Of a stretch of 64,000 nt of DNA, positions 23,790 to 34,922 are shown one piece after another (the stretch's first letter is position 1; every line of letters begins with the position of its first letter). A program made the translations under genes and the position numbers. The stretch is from Zeus faber (lineage: Eukaryota; Chordata; Actinopteri; Zeiformes; Zeidae): assembly GCA_960531495.1 (NCBI GenBank), contig OY482862.1, positions 18,518,767-18,582,766 of the forward strand. The letters are read 5' to 3'. The notes beneath the pieces are model-generated. The model was not told where the DNA came from and made no database searches. It saw only the letters and a list, made by a program, of their open reading frames with translations.

Positions 23790-24006
23790 CTGACACCACC
23801 TGTGCCCCCATGTTTCGACCTGCCAGTGCTCTGCTGCGGGACCCGGGAGAGGAGCACGAGCTGGGGCTGCAGTCAGAGCCCAGCCGCCCCGGTCCCCATG
23901 CTGGGGAAATGTCAGCGGAGGCCCCGGCCAGGTTCACTGAGCCCCGAGTCCGGCTCTGGCACCCAGCGGGACTCCGACGTGATCCTGGACGGCGGTTGTG
24001 ACACAT
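23790..24006. other. GC-rich possible coding exon, unidentified
   Basis: A GC-rich island in AT-rich surroundings. On the plus strand, one frame from 23802 has G or C at most third positions in its second half and uses preferred codons (CTG, GTG, ATC, GAC, CAG), reading SLSPESGSGTQRDSDVILDG. It is followed at about 24005 by GTAAGC, an acceptable splice donor. Candidate acceptors are the CAGs after pyrimidine-rich sequence near 23827 or 23870. The minus strand is also open over 98 codons, so strand is not settled. I do not recognise the peptide. Alternatives are a CpG-island fragment or a non-coding exon. Confidence 0.3.
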
Positions 24007-24240
24007 GTAAGCAATGACTCCACATGGCTATCTGATCAGCATTACGCCTCTGTCAGAAGGCGCTGACTGCAGCGGTGTGATGCGGGCGGTGATAGGGCTT
24101 CCTCCCACTACCGGGTCAGAGTCCCTGGTTCCCCAGAATCACCCAGTTCAACGTCTAGCTTCATATTAACTAGTGCCAGTTAATCCAGTGTGAACAAAAG
24201 GCTTCTGCCAGACACTGGTTTTAACACCATCTAAATGTGG

Positions 24241-24347
<107 letters not shown>

Positions 24348-24359
24348 ATTTTTATTTTT

Positions 24360-25123
24360 TTTTAATGTTTATTTCTTTGTGAAACACGTGGATGCTATGT
24401 AAAATATATTGGGGTGAAAATGAGCATTATTTATTACGAGCCTATGTGAGCATCAACCATCAATCATCACCATCAAAATTGCCACAGTCGTTGTCAGCGC
24501 CTATTACCACTGAATTCATTTCCCTCAATTAATTCAAAATCTAACCCCTTGGCAGCAACCAGTGTTTTTTTTTTTACATCCATCCACCCACCTATTTGTC
24601 AAAATGGACCCAGTGACAGTACAGTAATGCACATTCATTAAAAAATGTGAAACAATGGTCCAGACATATCATTAATTAACTGAACACTTCAACAACTCAA
24701 CACAAACAAATAATTAGTATTTATACAAATACTGTTGTAAAATAAAAAACAAAATAAATAACGATGAGACATTAATCATTTATCTATTACATGTTCAGAA
24801 ATGTTCCTGTCTAATTTATTTATTTATTTTTGCTTCGGCATATTACCAAAAATAGGAATGTGTTCTTGCGCAATTGAGAAAATCTATTTTTTGGAGAGGA
24901 TGACATTTGCTTCCAATAAGTAACATTAGTGAACTCAACTAACACTCTGTTCTTTTGTGCGGGGTTTTCCTCTCCTTGGTGTAATTAATAATTTTTCAGA
25001 CCACAATGAAGCAGCATGGCTGATTCTAACCAAACACATCAGATCCTATCAGCTAAATATGAAACACGGGAAGACAAAGAAATGTCACTGTAGTGGATTA
25101 CTGTCTGATCATGTCTTATCCAA
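24360..25123. other. AT-rich interval
   Basis: No gene or repeat family recognised; scattered ATTAATTAAC-type cores (near 24670) have no clear clustering. Confidence 0.45.
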
Positions 25124-25132
25124 ACACACACA

Positions 25133-25211
<79 letters not shown>
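25124..25211. repeat. (CA)n microsatellite
   Basis: About 88 bp of CA with one CT interruption near 25133. Confidence 0.98.
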
Positions 25212-25379
25212 CGAAATTAACACGGCAAAACAAGCAACTACCCTTATCATTAAAGGTACACCATAACCCAACAGTTATGAAACAATGAGCCGTTAACACT
25301 TCAAATGTTGCGCTTAAATTAATTAACTGTAAACATGATTAAACTTCAGGGTATCATTCGAAACCAACTGCCCACTGGG

Positions 25380-26005
25380 ATTAAAATGAACCTTGTGGGC
25401 CGGCCGCAACACCCCGCTGAGCTCTCCACGTTGGGGAAAATGTCCAGTGTTAAGATTAATATCCATCTTTGAGGCATAGTCTTAATCTTAATCTTAAAGG
25501 ACATTTAGGAGGGGGGAAAAAAAAGGGGAAAGAACAAAAATAAATAAATAAATCACACGGAAGCTTACGAGCAACGTTCGCCGTGCATTTCTTAATATCC
25601 CCCCCTCACGCTCATGATTCCAATCGTTTTAGCAGCCGTGCAGGGGGCATTTCGGCGCGCATGCTAATTACACGGCAGCGTTGTCGCGCGGGGGTCTCGG
25701 CGGCCGTGCACGCTAAGCTGGGTTCATTGGAAGCGGGAGCGCAGCTTTGTGAGCCCGCTGCGCGCATCAAGCCCTCGGCCGGCCAGCGGGTCGCCGCTGC
25801 GATTACCGCCTCCAAAATAAATACCAATTTCTCACCCACACCTGCAGAACGCATTCCGCTAATTAACTCACAATGGGACGACGGCATTACTATTACCCTG
25901 GGTTTATTAGCCATTAATGGATCGACGCTGGAACAGATTAAGAAAGTTAGTTAAAGACTGGGACTTCAGCCCATTAACAAAGCTCACTAACCCTAACAGC
26001 GCTTA
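25380..26005. promoter_or_regulatory. CpG-rich candidate conserved regulatory block
   Basis: TTAATC is repeated three times at about 25480-25497. A CpG-dense segment follows at 25640-25810. ATTA cores flank and follow it: GCTAATTACAC near 25663, GCTAATTAACTC near 25858 and GCCATTAATGG near 25909. The 123- and 100-codon frames on opposite strands across the same bases are mutually exclusive and do not resemble proteins. CpG richness joined to clustered homeodomain cores makes this one of the stronger regulatory candidates. Confidence 0.42.
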
Positions 26006-26640
26006 CGTAACACATTTAGATGTCCTTGGTTTTATTTAAAAAGGTTTAATCATCTGACATACATTATGCCGGAATCATTTGTTCATAACATCCTTCTATG
26101 ATGCCTGTGTTGTATTTATTTATTTTACCTGTCTCCACTCTCTACTTTTAACCTTGAACTTATCTTATCCTATGCATAATCTCACTTTTTGTATATTCTG
26201 TATAGTTGGCTGTTTTTTTTCTGTTGGGTGACTATTTTCTTTGGATATATGAAATGTTTTGCACATTTGGATATCATTATTTACATTTTACCACACTGTT
26301 ACACTTTTTTATGCCAATTGTCTGTTCAGCAATAAACTCATCTTTACCAGAACATTTTCCTTGAATATAAAAATGAATTATAATAAATGGAAAGTAAATG
26401 GATTCTGATTAGGGACAAATGTTTTGAACACTGTTTCATATATCAAATACATAACAGATACCATTGCATGTGCCGTTTCTATTCAAATAGAACAGAAAGT
26501 TATACTATTCAAATTTGAAATTGTCATTCGATTGTGTATTTATTTTTACAAATAAATAATAGATATATAATATATATATGTTTTGGTTAACGTCAGCGCA
26601 CCAATTCACATGTGATGAGCAATAAAGCTCAATATAAGTT
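26006..26640. other. AT-rich interval
   Basis: T-rich, with several TATTTATTTATTTT-type strings; may include a retroposon tail (CAGCAATAAACTCAT near 26328), but no family can be named. Confidence 0.4.
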
Positions 26641-26649
26641 CATCCAGTT

Positions 26650-27105
26650 TGTTTCACAGTGAACGCACATGAGGGAGAAATATTCCGGTAACGACATGCT
26701 AAGTCCGCGTCAGTGGAAACGCATGAGCGCACCAGCGCGTCTCCCACTCCTCCGGCGTTTCACTGTGTGTAAAAAGGAGGGTGCGCCTTTGACCACAATG
26801 TCCGGTAAGTCCACAGATGTGACGATGAAAGTGGGAAACAAACCCCTCCATCACCGACGAAATGTCCTCTTGTGCAGAGGTTCCGACGTGAGGACCGTGC
26901 CGGGCCATGGGGAATTTGCCAACGGACAGTGGGAACACGGGCGGGATATTTTTCAGGAGCGATCTGCTCCCCAGCAGCAGGAAACGGAGTATATTAAATA
27001 CATCTAGAGTTTTCATTTGCTGTGTTTGGATAAAAGATTGCTCTGATCGGAGCTGCGTGGGTGCGGAACCGTGCGTAACGCACCCCCCACCCCCGTACAA
27101 AATTT
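26650..27105 (+). other. Possible 5' exon with start codon and splice donor
   Basis: A GC-rich island in AT-rich surroundings. CACAATGTCCG at 26794-26804 gives an ATG with A at -3, followed at once by a perfect donor GTAAGT at 26805-26810. A pyrimidine-rich acceptor (CCTCTTGTGCAG, ending at 26877) lies 73 nt downstream, a plausible teleost mini-intron. Splicing at that AG gives an early stop; using the AG two bases later leaves a frame of only about 40 codons. The motifs could be coincidence, and the unspliced 112-codon frame at 26669-27007 is also unrecognised. Confidence 0.25.
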
Positions 27106-28029
27106 GAGCATTAAAAATGCTTATATATTTGAATATTTAAAACAATAAAGCATACAAATTAAAATATGAATAATAAAGGAATATCCGCAGCCATAATCGT
27201 GTGTTTATGTGTGCACTTATGTCTTCTTCCTGTTTTATGTGTAGTAATTGCTCAGAGAAAACAGTCAACCATAACTCCAAAATTGTTTATCAATATATCT
27301 GAAAATGAAAAAAACAAAACAAAAACTTGAGTCTTCAAACAGACAGTAAACACAACACCATCCTGTGTGGCGCTGTGGTCGCACGTCCTGCTTGACGTGA
27401 GCTCGTGTGACATTTGGGAGGAGGGAGGTGCACCGGGCCGGGCTGCTTGGACATACAGCACTGACTCAGCGCACCAACGTGTGGGGCATCTCTCTCTAGG
27501 CGTTTCCCCCGCTGCCAAACAGCTCCACGCAGCTCCGATTAACAATTCCCAGACAAGCATAAAGGATGACTTCCTCCCTGTTATTTTATTTTTTCCTTTT
27601 CTAAGGGTCATTTCAAGCTTTGAGAATGAAATTTTGCGGGATTCGTACGAGGATGGTGTTTTACCATAAAGTAACGTCGGCTGTTGATTCAATTCTTGGA
27701 TTGTATGCACTTCACAGAGGGGAAAGAAACCTGATATCTTAGATGCTGAAAAGGAAAAATGCCTCTTCAGAATAATTAAAAAATCGAACAGTACTAATAT
27801 TATTACAATGGATCAGGATTAAATTCACGATTTTTACATTACATGTAACTCAAAGATGGGCCACTTTTGCTCTTTGGAGACTGAGACTTACATTCTAACA
27901 CTTATAGGTAGTGTACGAGAGGGTGAAATAGTCAACACAATTATTTCTTTCTGTTGTATTTGCATCGGAAGCCACACCTGGGCAGCAAGTCCGTGCGTCC
28001 TTGAAATAATTACAGCTCTTCTGTCGCGG
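27106..28029. other. Interval, nothing definite
   Basis: A moderately GC-rich part at 27360-27540 has overlapping frames on both strands without recognisable product. The rest is AT-rich. Confidence 0.4.
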
Positions 28030-28740
28030 AGATCATAATTCATCCCCGTCGTGCTACACCCTGCTTATATCCACGAAGCCCGAATTGTTCGGCGGGAACC
28101 CTCAGATCGGCCTCATTCCATACGTAGAAACGCGATCCAAAAAAACCCGGAGATGTGTCCTTTTGAGCCACACCTAACAAGTCGTGCCCCGTTTCTGATC
28201 AGCTCAGCAGAAATTGTGATAGTTTACCTTGATAAATTAGAGGAGGCGAGATTTAATGAACGGAACGCGGGGGTCACCTTTGTTTCCCGGTGAAAAAACA
28301 AAACAAAACAAACAGATTTTTCTTACTGCCACATGCCTCTCCTTAATAATCAGATTTCTCATCCTCCTCATAATAGAGGGTGCACGGAATCTCATTACCT
28401 TCTCCGGCGGAGAGGGGGAGAGAGGCAACACTTCTTCTTCCGCTTCCTTGCCAAACCGGAGGGAGGGTGGGAGCGCGGGCAGGGAGGGGCAGTATTAAAG
28501 CACGGGACACACAGAGTTCTGCTTATTTGCACATACATCGACAGATATGTAAATGATGCAGGCGAAACCTCAAATGCTAAAGTCTACACCATTAGTTTTC
28601 CACTCCATAATCTCCACATGGGGCCGTTAGAGGGATAATGTACCATACAATACATGGTTTACTTTTAATTAATAGGAAAAACGTATTTTCGAGATGAATA
28701 TTAAATCGAGATTAATGCGGAGAGCCTCAGAGATTCTTTT
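28030..28740. promoter_or_regulatory. Candidate conserved non-coding block
   Basis: Contains GATCATAATTCATC near 28031, CCTTAATAATCAGATTT near 28341, GTAAATGATGCAGG near 28549, TTTTAATTAATAGG near 28663 and GAGATTAATGCGG near 28708. Repeat-free except for a purine-rich stretch at about 28405-28490. No credible coding frame. Confidence 0.38.
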
Positions 28741-29104
28741 TTTTTTTTCTTCCTTCTTTTTTTAAATTTAAGGCTCTGGTACATTGCATGAAAGGAAACA
28801 AACAGCGAAAAACATTATTCTTTAGAGGAAAATATTATATTTGAATTTCAAGGCATGAAATTGATTTATGAAAAAGTGCGGTATCACAAGTTTATTAACT
28901 ATAAAAAACCGCTGGGGTAATATTGTGCCCAGCGGAAGACAATAATAGAAGACAAAGATCTTTAATCGTCATAATTCATTTTAAAGCATCATAATTAGTA
29001 ATGTTTAGAGAAATCATACAGCTCAAAAGTAATTCCAAAAGCTTGGTTAGAATTTGTTTTGTATGGTTTTAAGAGTCAAGAGATTCCTTTATCATTCCAA
29101 GCAC
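28741..29104. other. AT-rich interval
   Basis: Starts with a T-rich tract (about 28736-28765). Nothing else recognised. Confidence 0.45.
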
Positions 29105-29346
29105 GGCTGGGGGATGACGAAATCAAATATGACAATATTTTGGAGGAATATATCAACGTTGATATTTTGGGGATGAATACTGGAGCTGACATACGATATT
29201 TTCACACAAGAAATATTTGAGAAACACATTAATAATGTGGATATGAGCAAGGAGCAAGTTCAGAAAGTTGCATTACATTACTGTGACGCTGCCTTAAAAA
29301 TATGAATAAAGATAATGACGATATGATATCAATATATCACCCGGCC
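29105..29346 (+). mobile_element. GGCTGGGC-type non-autonomous DNA element, copy 2
   Basis: Starts GGCTGGGGGATGACG at 29105 and ends GATATCAATATATCACCCGGCCCT near 29346. The ends form imperfect inverted repeats (GGCTGGGGGATGA against GGGCCGGGTGATA). The interior follows the same order as copy 1 at 18207-18471, same orientation, clearly diverged. Confidence 0.75.
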
Positions 29347-29397
29347 CTCTCTCTGGCGTCTTTGCAAAGGCATCGACTTAAAAGTGCGACATTTTAT

Positions 29398-29422
29398 AAA
29401 AAAAAAAAAAAAAAAAAAAAAA
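29398..29422. repeat. Poly(A) tract
   Basis: About 25 consecutive As about 50 bp after the MITE, followed by further A-rich sequence. Confidence 0.9.
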
Positions 29423-29819
29423 GAAAAAGAACGGCCACACGGAGGTTGATTTCAAACTTAAGTCCTATTGATGAAAAACCCCAGTGCTGCTCGGGGGGGG
29501 TTTGGAGCCCACTTCAGTCCCGCTGTCCATTGTTTTTAAGCAATATGTGTTTGATCTCCTTTTGATCATACTTTGATCTGCAGTAGTCCACAGAGTAACA
29601 GCAAAAAGGACAGCTCCTCCACCGCCCAAAGTGGCGTAACCCTCCCACAGCCTCCCCGTGCTTCACAAATGCCAGACGTTATTGCCAGGTAGTACCCGGG
29701 TTAGGCCAACGTGCACTTCAATGTGCATTCCCTCTACTCTCCTTTATTGTCACTGCAGCAAATCCACCTTTGTGACTTTGCAAACTTCCCTGATCAATGT
29801 GGCCTGAAGGGCGGTAGGG
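29423..29819. other. Interval, nothing definite
   Basis: Unique sequence of moderate GC content; no gene seen. Confidence 0.4.
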
Positions 29820-30083
29820 TTTAAGATATCTATATATATATCTATATATATATAGAGATATATATATATCAGCCACAACAATAAAACCACTGACAGGTGA
29901 AGTGAATGACATTGATCGTATCGTTCCAGTGGCACCTGTCAAGGGCTGGGATGTATTAGGCAGCAAGTGAACAGGCAAGTTCTTCAAGTTGATGTGCTGG
30001 AAGCAGGAAAAATGGGTAAGCGTAAGGATGAGAGCCACTTTGACAAGGGCCAAATTGTGATGCTAGACGACTGGGTCAGATAG
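29820..30083 (+). mobile_element. Truncated Tc1-like transposon, 5' end
   Basis: An AT-rich head of ATATCT/TATATA palindromes (29826-29870) leads into TATCAGCCACAACA, then AAACCACTGACAGGTGAAGTG near 29883 and GGCACCTGTCAAGGGCTGGG near 29931. That order and wording match the 5' non-coding region of a common teleost Tc1-family element. It runs directly into the transposase start at 30012. Homology stops after about 70 bp of coding sequence, so catalytic domain and right end are gone. Confidence 0.82.
30012..30083 (+). pseudogene. Tc1-like transposase N-terminal remnant
   Basis: The ATG at 30012 opens MGKRKDESHFDKGQIVM, which matches the start of Tc1-like DDE transposases (family form MGKRKDLS.FDKGQIVMARRLG). 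Those enzymes bind the element's inverted repeats through an N-terminal paired-like helix-turn-helix and cut and paste DNA through a C-terminal DDE domain. Here only the first 17 residues are in frame. Just after GTGATG one base is missing compared with the family reading, the frame shifts to LDDWVR and stops at TAG (30081-30083). The helix-turn-helix is barely begun and the DDE domain is absent, so no activity is possible. Neighbouring sequence shows no second half of the element. Confidence 0.85.
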
Positions 30084-30116
30084 GTCAATATATGCTGTAT
30101 AATTATGTACGCTTTA

Positions 30117-30174
30117 AGATAAGATACAATGAGATGAGACAACACATTATTAACCCCCGGGGGGAAATTCTCGC
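30117..30174 (-). mobile_element. LINE 3' tail fragment (reverse orientation)
   Basis: Read on the minus strand, it runs GAATTTCCCCCCGGGGGTTA, then ATAATG and a run of TCTCATCTCA / TATCTTATCTT words. This is the usual 3' end of teleost L1/Rex-type retroposons (AATTTCCCC..GGG..TAATAAA followed by TCT/TCTTA repeats). Only about 60 bp remain. Confidence 0.6.
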
Positions 30175-30229
30175 CTAACCAACTTCTACAGTAACTCTAA
30201 ATATGTGGTGTGTATTCATCTTTCTCACG

Positions 30230-30600
30230 TTCCCTGACTTTGTGTGTAAAATGTCTCACTTTTCCCAGTGCACTGGCTCATATGACTCCCCTCAGCGCTG
30301 GCTGATAAAGCGTTTAGCGGCTGTGCTACACTATGTGACACATTTGGCTGCGATTTGCATCAAGTCCAACAATTAATGCATGTTAATTCTTAATTATGCT
30401 AATTTCACTTGAAATTGGCTGTGAGGTTCTGAGAGGGTGGCTGGGTGAGAGAGTATCTGTTAACAATGCAGAGCTGTTGTTTTCTCTCCTAATGCTGCAA
30501 GCACATTCACATCTCCTCCAGCGCTGGGGAGGCCTAATGAGGACGGAAGTCCAAACATGACATGTTCTCGGCTAACAAACATAATTGGGGTGTTATTTAT
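30230..30600. promoter_or_regulatory. Candidate conserved block with octamer and ATTA cluster
   Basis: An octamer site ATTTGCAT at 30353-30360 is followed within 60 bp by CAACAATTAATGC, GTTAATTCTTAATTATG and GCTAATTTCAC. Octamer plus clustered homeodomain cores suggests POU/SOX/homeodomain input. Repeat-free and without coding frame. Confidence 0.42.
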
Positions 30601-31479
30601 CTGTCAAAAAAAAATCGGCAAACGGTTTGATTCTGTTATTTATGTTACCGTTCCCACAGATATTTTACTTGCGTGAACAGTGTTCGTTTAAAGCAAAATG
30701 TGAGTATCTCAAATCCCCAAAAACACACTCATAAAAAAAAAACCACTCAATTTGCTATTTTTGTTTAGAGTAGAAAATCTGAATTCATGGTAAATGGAGA
30801 AATTAAGTCCCATCTTTTGTGGCAAAAAATCCTGAGCATAAAGCTGAAATGTTCTTATATTCACATTATGAATATTTCTATAGTTCTATAGTTTATTTCT
30901 ATAGTCCTGCAGTTTTCAATATTTTGTTTGAGACAGTTACCCGAAAATCTATGTAAAAAAACAAAGTTTGCATTATGCAATTCGATAAATACAAATTATA
31001 ATGGCAACAATAGGACATATGGTGCAGCAGGAGTAATGCTCTGACTTTATTTTCTAGGTGTATGAAACCATTGTATTGTATAGACCATTTGTATTACGGC
31101 AAAACAATACGTCTCATATCCCTCAGTCAATGAATGACTTTTGGGTTTCATTTGTGCCTTAAAAGCGTGCGACAGTAGAGCCGCCCTCAAGGTATACTGT
31201 ACACTTAAACTGCAACACATAAACCAGGGCTGATGACCTGTAGTTGAGGAGAAGCAGTGAAATTGTTTATATTCTAGTTTATGGCAAGGAAAATCCTTCC
31301 TTTAGTCATGTCCCAAAGGACAAGGTGAGAGGAAGGTGAAATACGTTAAATGTGGAAAATCCAGTGGGGAAAAAGAAATATATATATACAGAAATGTGGG
31401 ATGCTAAAAATGACTTCACGTTGTGTAAGGGGCTAGTAATTGCGTGAAAAGGGAGAGAAGGGGGACGTTGTGTCATTAA
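30601..31479. other. AT-rich interval
   Basis: No gene or recognised repeat; a TATATATATA piece lies near 31380. Confidence 0.45.
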
Positions 31480-32260
31480 AGTTGTGTTGTGAGGGGTCCG
31501 GTCTCACACCCCAACGAGATGCGAGACTTGACAAAATACATATAATGATTTGTGTTTTCCGGTGCCGCAGATCTCTGGGAACACACACGGGTCTCAACTA
31601 CAGACTGTGGCTGTGGGAAGATGACATGAGCTTGTGCAAGTTGCATGGCACAACCAACCACGACCGGGCCATTAAATATATGTAAATGAAGAGAAACACA
31701 AGAGAGCCGGGGCATAATAGCACGCACAAGGGAGAAATGGATCCCGGGTAGTGATTAATTTATTTGATGATGCCTCTAGTGAGGAATTTTAGGTCACAAA
31801 TGAAGTGACAGGATGACAAATGACCATTTTAAGGAATTTACTGGGAATCATTAACGAACAATTGTCAGGTAGTTTATGGCAGGCGGAGAAGATGGAATAA
31901 ATGTGTATCTTTTTTTTTCCTCATCTGGGATAAATTTTGAATGGTTCTTTTTTTTTTTTTTTTTTTAGGAGAAGAGAATCCCTTCCAGAGTGTGTCCCAT
32001 AATATGCGCGACGCATGATGGAGCTCTGACTCAATTGTGAATTTCTTTAGGATCGGACATTGGCAACAATTAAGTCGCTGGATGGAGGGATCTGGGAAAT
32101 GAAGCTGGGGGCGGGAAAGGAGAAGCGGTACACTGTATTTCCATAAAGTTGCCCCATTCTCCACTTACATCCGCTCGTAAGCTCTGAAACGGCCGGCACG
32201 TGTAAGGGATAATAAACTTCCATTGGAGTTTTAACGTTGCCCGGTTTCAACTGAAAAATG
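31480..32260. promoter_or_regulatory. Candidate conserved non-coding block
   Basis: Two motif-rich parts are split by a T19 run at about 31948-31966. The first has GTGATTAATTTATTTGATG near 31752 and GGGAATCATTAACGAACAA near 31844. The second has ACTCAATTGTGAATTTC near 32029 and CAACAATTAAGTCGC near 32066. Frames on both strands lack protein character. Confidence 0.36.
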
Positions 32261-34240
32261 CTTTCATCGAGTCCCGTGGCAACCTGGTTTTAGACTCTCT
32301 TTCCGCCTCGGATACACTCTCATGGTATGTACTGTACTTGTGAAACCTCTTAAAGGAAAAAAGCAAAAAGCGGAAAAATTGTTATCGTGCAGCAGTGCTT
32401 CCAATAATTCCGCTTGGAGAGAGTGCGGTTGCAATGATCACAAGAAATAGCTCGCTCTTGTAGTTAAATCGAATCCGCCCGAGCAGGCCTGAATGCACGG
32501 CCGTTTTGTTTTTTTTGGCTTTAAAATGGGAGGGGAAAAAAAGAGGACTAAGGAAATGTTAAAGAGTCCATTAACATAAATAGTTAGTGGGACGAGGCGC
32601 TCCGTTCCTGACTTCGTCTCCCGGGATATCCGGAAGGAGCCACGTGATGTTCTCACTGACATAATAAATCAATTCATTAATTAAAATTAAGCCAGTGTGT
32701 AAAAAGCTGGTATCATAGTTTGTCCAAGTGTTAAGGAGGGCAGATGCTCAGACACGATTCTCTTGTCAAACTTGTCGGCTCCGCTTAGTTTGCCGCCTTT
32801 AAATGCCTTTTAAACGTTGACAAAAGCAGAGTTGAGCTGACAGATGAAACGCCAACTGTATACATTAATAGGACAGAATCGTTGATTTCCCTCCTGGCTG
32901 TTCCGGGCGGGACTCAGCGTCGCAGCAACGGGATGGAACTTTACAGTAGGTGTGACAAACGTCTTTAGTTTGGAAGTGCCAGTGGTGTGCTGGTTCACAG
33001 AGGAAAATAAGATTCATAATTGCCCCCTCGTAAAAAAAAAAGGAAACCGCCTCCCAATTTGGCCTGTGGAGCAATCGTTTGTCGGCGAGGGGAACCTCTC
33101 TCTATTCGGCCGCACTGTTAGTTTTGTGGCACACAAGAGTCCGTTTTTGCTTCCAGAAAAGAATAGTTTTATCTCTGAAATAGCTGCGTCAATTACAGAA
33201 GGTAATATTTTTTTTCTACTTTTACTTTAAAGAACTTAAACTATGGCACACCCCAAATGAGTCTCTTAAAGTATTAACCTAACAATATTTGCTTTGATTA
33301 AGAGAAAGAGCATTTTTTTGGTGATCGTTGCGACCAAAAATGCTTGATTTTGCAGCAGACTCTCTCAAAACTTGAGATGCAACATGCAAACTTAATTGTC
33401 TTTTGCAGTAAATAGAAAATAAAAATAAAAACCTGTTTTTACTACCAATGAAGGAAGAGTGTGCATACATATCTAATCACCTCCCATAATAATACTGATT
33501 CTGCATATCACAGAAAAAAAAAAAATGGAAATATTTGAGAAAACATCTTTTTAATGTTCTTCATATTACGTTATTACATTATGAACCGGAGGCTCAAAGT
33601 AAAAAAAAAAAAAAGGAAAGTATCACATTGTGATTGCAGAATCACACTGTCCCGGAGGGACTGTTTCGAGAATGCTTGACTTGCCTACGAATTCCTTATC
33701 CACCGCAATATATACAAAGCCTTTGTGATGAAACGAGCGTCTCATCCTCTTTAGAGACCAAAAATTACTCACAAGCCTCCTTATTACAACAATTTCTGAG
33801 ACAATTATGTTTAATGTATGAAACAGTACACAGCAGCATTGCACCCATGACACCCGTGTGCCCTAGAATACATTTAATTAAAAAGCACAGTGGGACAGCT
33901 CGGTTTCCCCCGATACATCTGACTTAGCCTCCACATTAATTACATGAATGATTACGTTGCTCACGAAAGCTACACGGCGGCTGCAACGAGGTCTAGCGGC
34001 AACACAACAGCCTATCACAAGTCGCTGGTTCGAACGGCTGGTCTATTTTTATCCAGTAAGGATCCCGGCAGAGGAAGGATTTGGAGAAAATAAGTGTTTG
34101 AATTGGATGCACGTGTGTGTGTTTCGAAGTGTGAAGAAAGGAAAACTTCCTTTATGTGTTTGTAGTATCAAAGTGAAAGTAGTTCTCTAATCATTAGGTA
34201 TGATTACCACATGCCTTTCTCAAAACGACATTATTTAAAG
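32261..34240. other. Interval, nothing definite
   Basis: Long mixed to AT-rich stretch with poly(A) runs near 33513 and 33600. Short frames (60-97 codons) overlap on both strands and resemble nothing known. Pieces around 32860-33140 and 33640-33960 are repeat-free and could be regulatory, without clear motif clusters. Confidence 0.35.
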
Positions 34241-34575
34241 CAGGGGTAACAAAGATATCACCTGGGGGCCACTGGTCAGATCGTCTGGTCCTGGGGGGCC
34301 CACATTGAACATCAAGGAAGAAATAAACTGTCCCGTTTATATATATTTATATATAGATAAATATATAGTTAATTGCCTAATAATGCCTTAAAAATGGAAA
34401 CATGAAAAAAATATTTTATTCTGTTTTATATTCTGAAATATTAGGTATGATTGCTAAGTATTATGAATTCAGAATTGTGATTTTGAAATGAATTTGCAGG
34501 CTAGATTGAACAACATATTATAAACATGTAGCGGGCTGCATCGCGACACGTGGCTCCTGGGCCAGTAGACCCCAG
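34241..34575 (+). mobile_element. hAT-like non-autonomous transposon
   Basis: Left end CAGGGGTAACAAAGATATCA at 34241 matches the teleost hAT-type terminus CAGGGGTGTCAAACT. The right end GCCAGTAGACCCCAG at 34575 is its degenerate complement. The flanks are ATTTAAAG (34233-34240) and ATTTGAAG (34576-34583), an 8-bp target duplication with one mismatch, as expected for hAT transposition. Interior sequence GGGGGCCACTGG and GGGGGGCCCACATTGAA near the left end and GCGGGCTGCATCGCGACACG near the right end fit the known family. There is no transposase frame, so it depended on a source element elsewhere. Confidence 0.82.
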
Positions 34576-34702
34576 ATTTGAAGCCTACTTTTTTTTTTTG
34601 CAATTAAATTATTAAATACAGATTTATGCAATTCATATTTCTCCTGTGAAGCACTTTTAACAGGTAAGGCATGGATCAGCACTCCACCTCTACATAGCTA
34701 CT

Positions 34703-34710
<8 letters not shown>

Positions 34711-34733
<23 letters not shown>
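34711..34733. repeat. Poly(T) tract
   Basis: About 23 consecutive Ts. Confidence 0.95.
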
Positions 34734-34893
34734 GTGTTACAACTGAATGCATGACTGACCTGCGTAATGTTCACACTCTGCATTGGAAACACACCACATG
34801 TACCATGAAAGAGAGTGTGAGCCTCTTTCCAGATTGTGCCCAATTTCATGGTCCCATACACACACGCAGCTTCAGTTGATCACACTGATTTGA

Positions 34894-34922
34894 CTCCAAA
34901 CACTCAGATAGAGTGTTTGGAG
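34894..34922. other. Perfect 12-bp hairpin
   Basis: CTCCAAACACTC at 34894-34905 and its exact complement GAGTGTTTGGAG at 34911-34922 are separated by AGATA. Not part of a recognised repeat; possible cruciform or remnant of a small inverted repeat. Confidence 0.85.

Noticed and set aside
25583..25954. A 123-codon plus frame and a 100-codon minus frame
   Set aside because: They cover the same CpG-rich bases on opposite strands; openness follows from low stop-codon frequency in GC-rich sequence.
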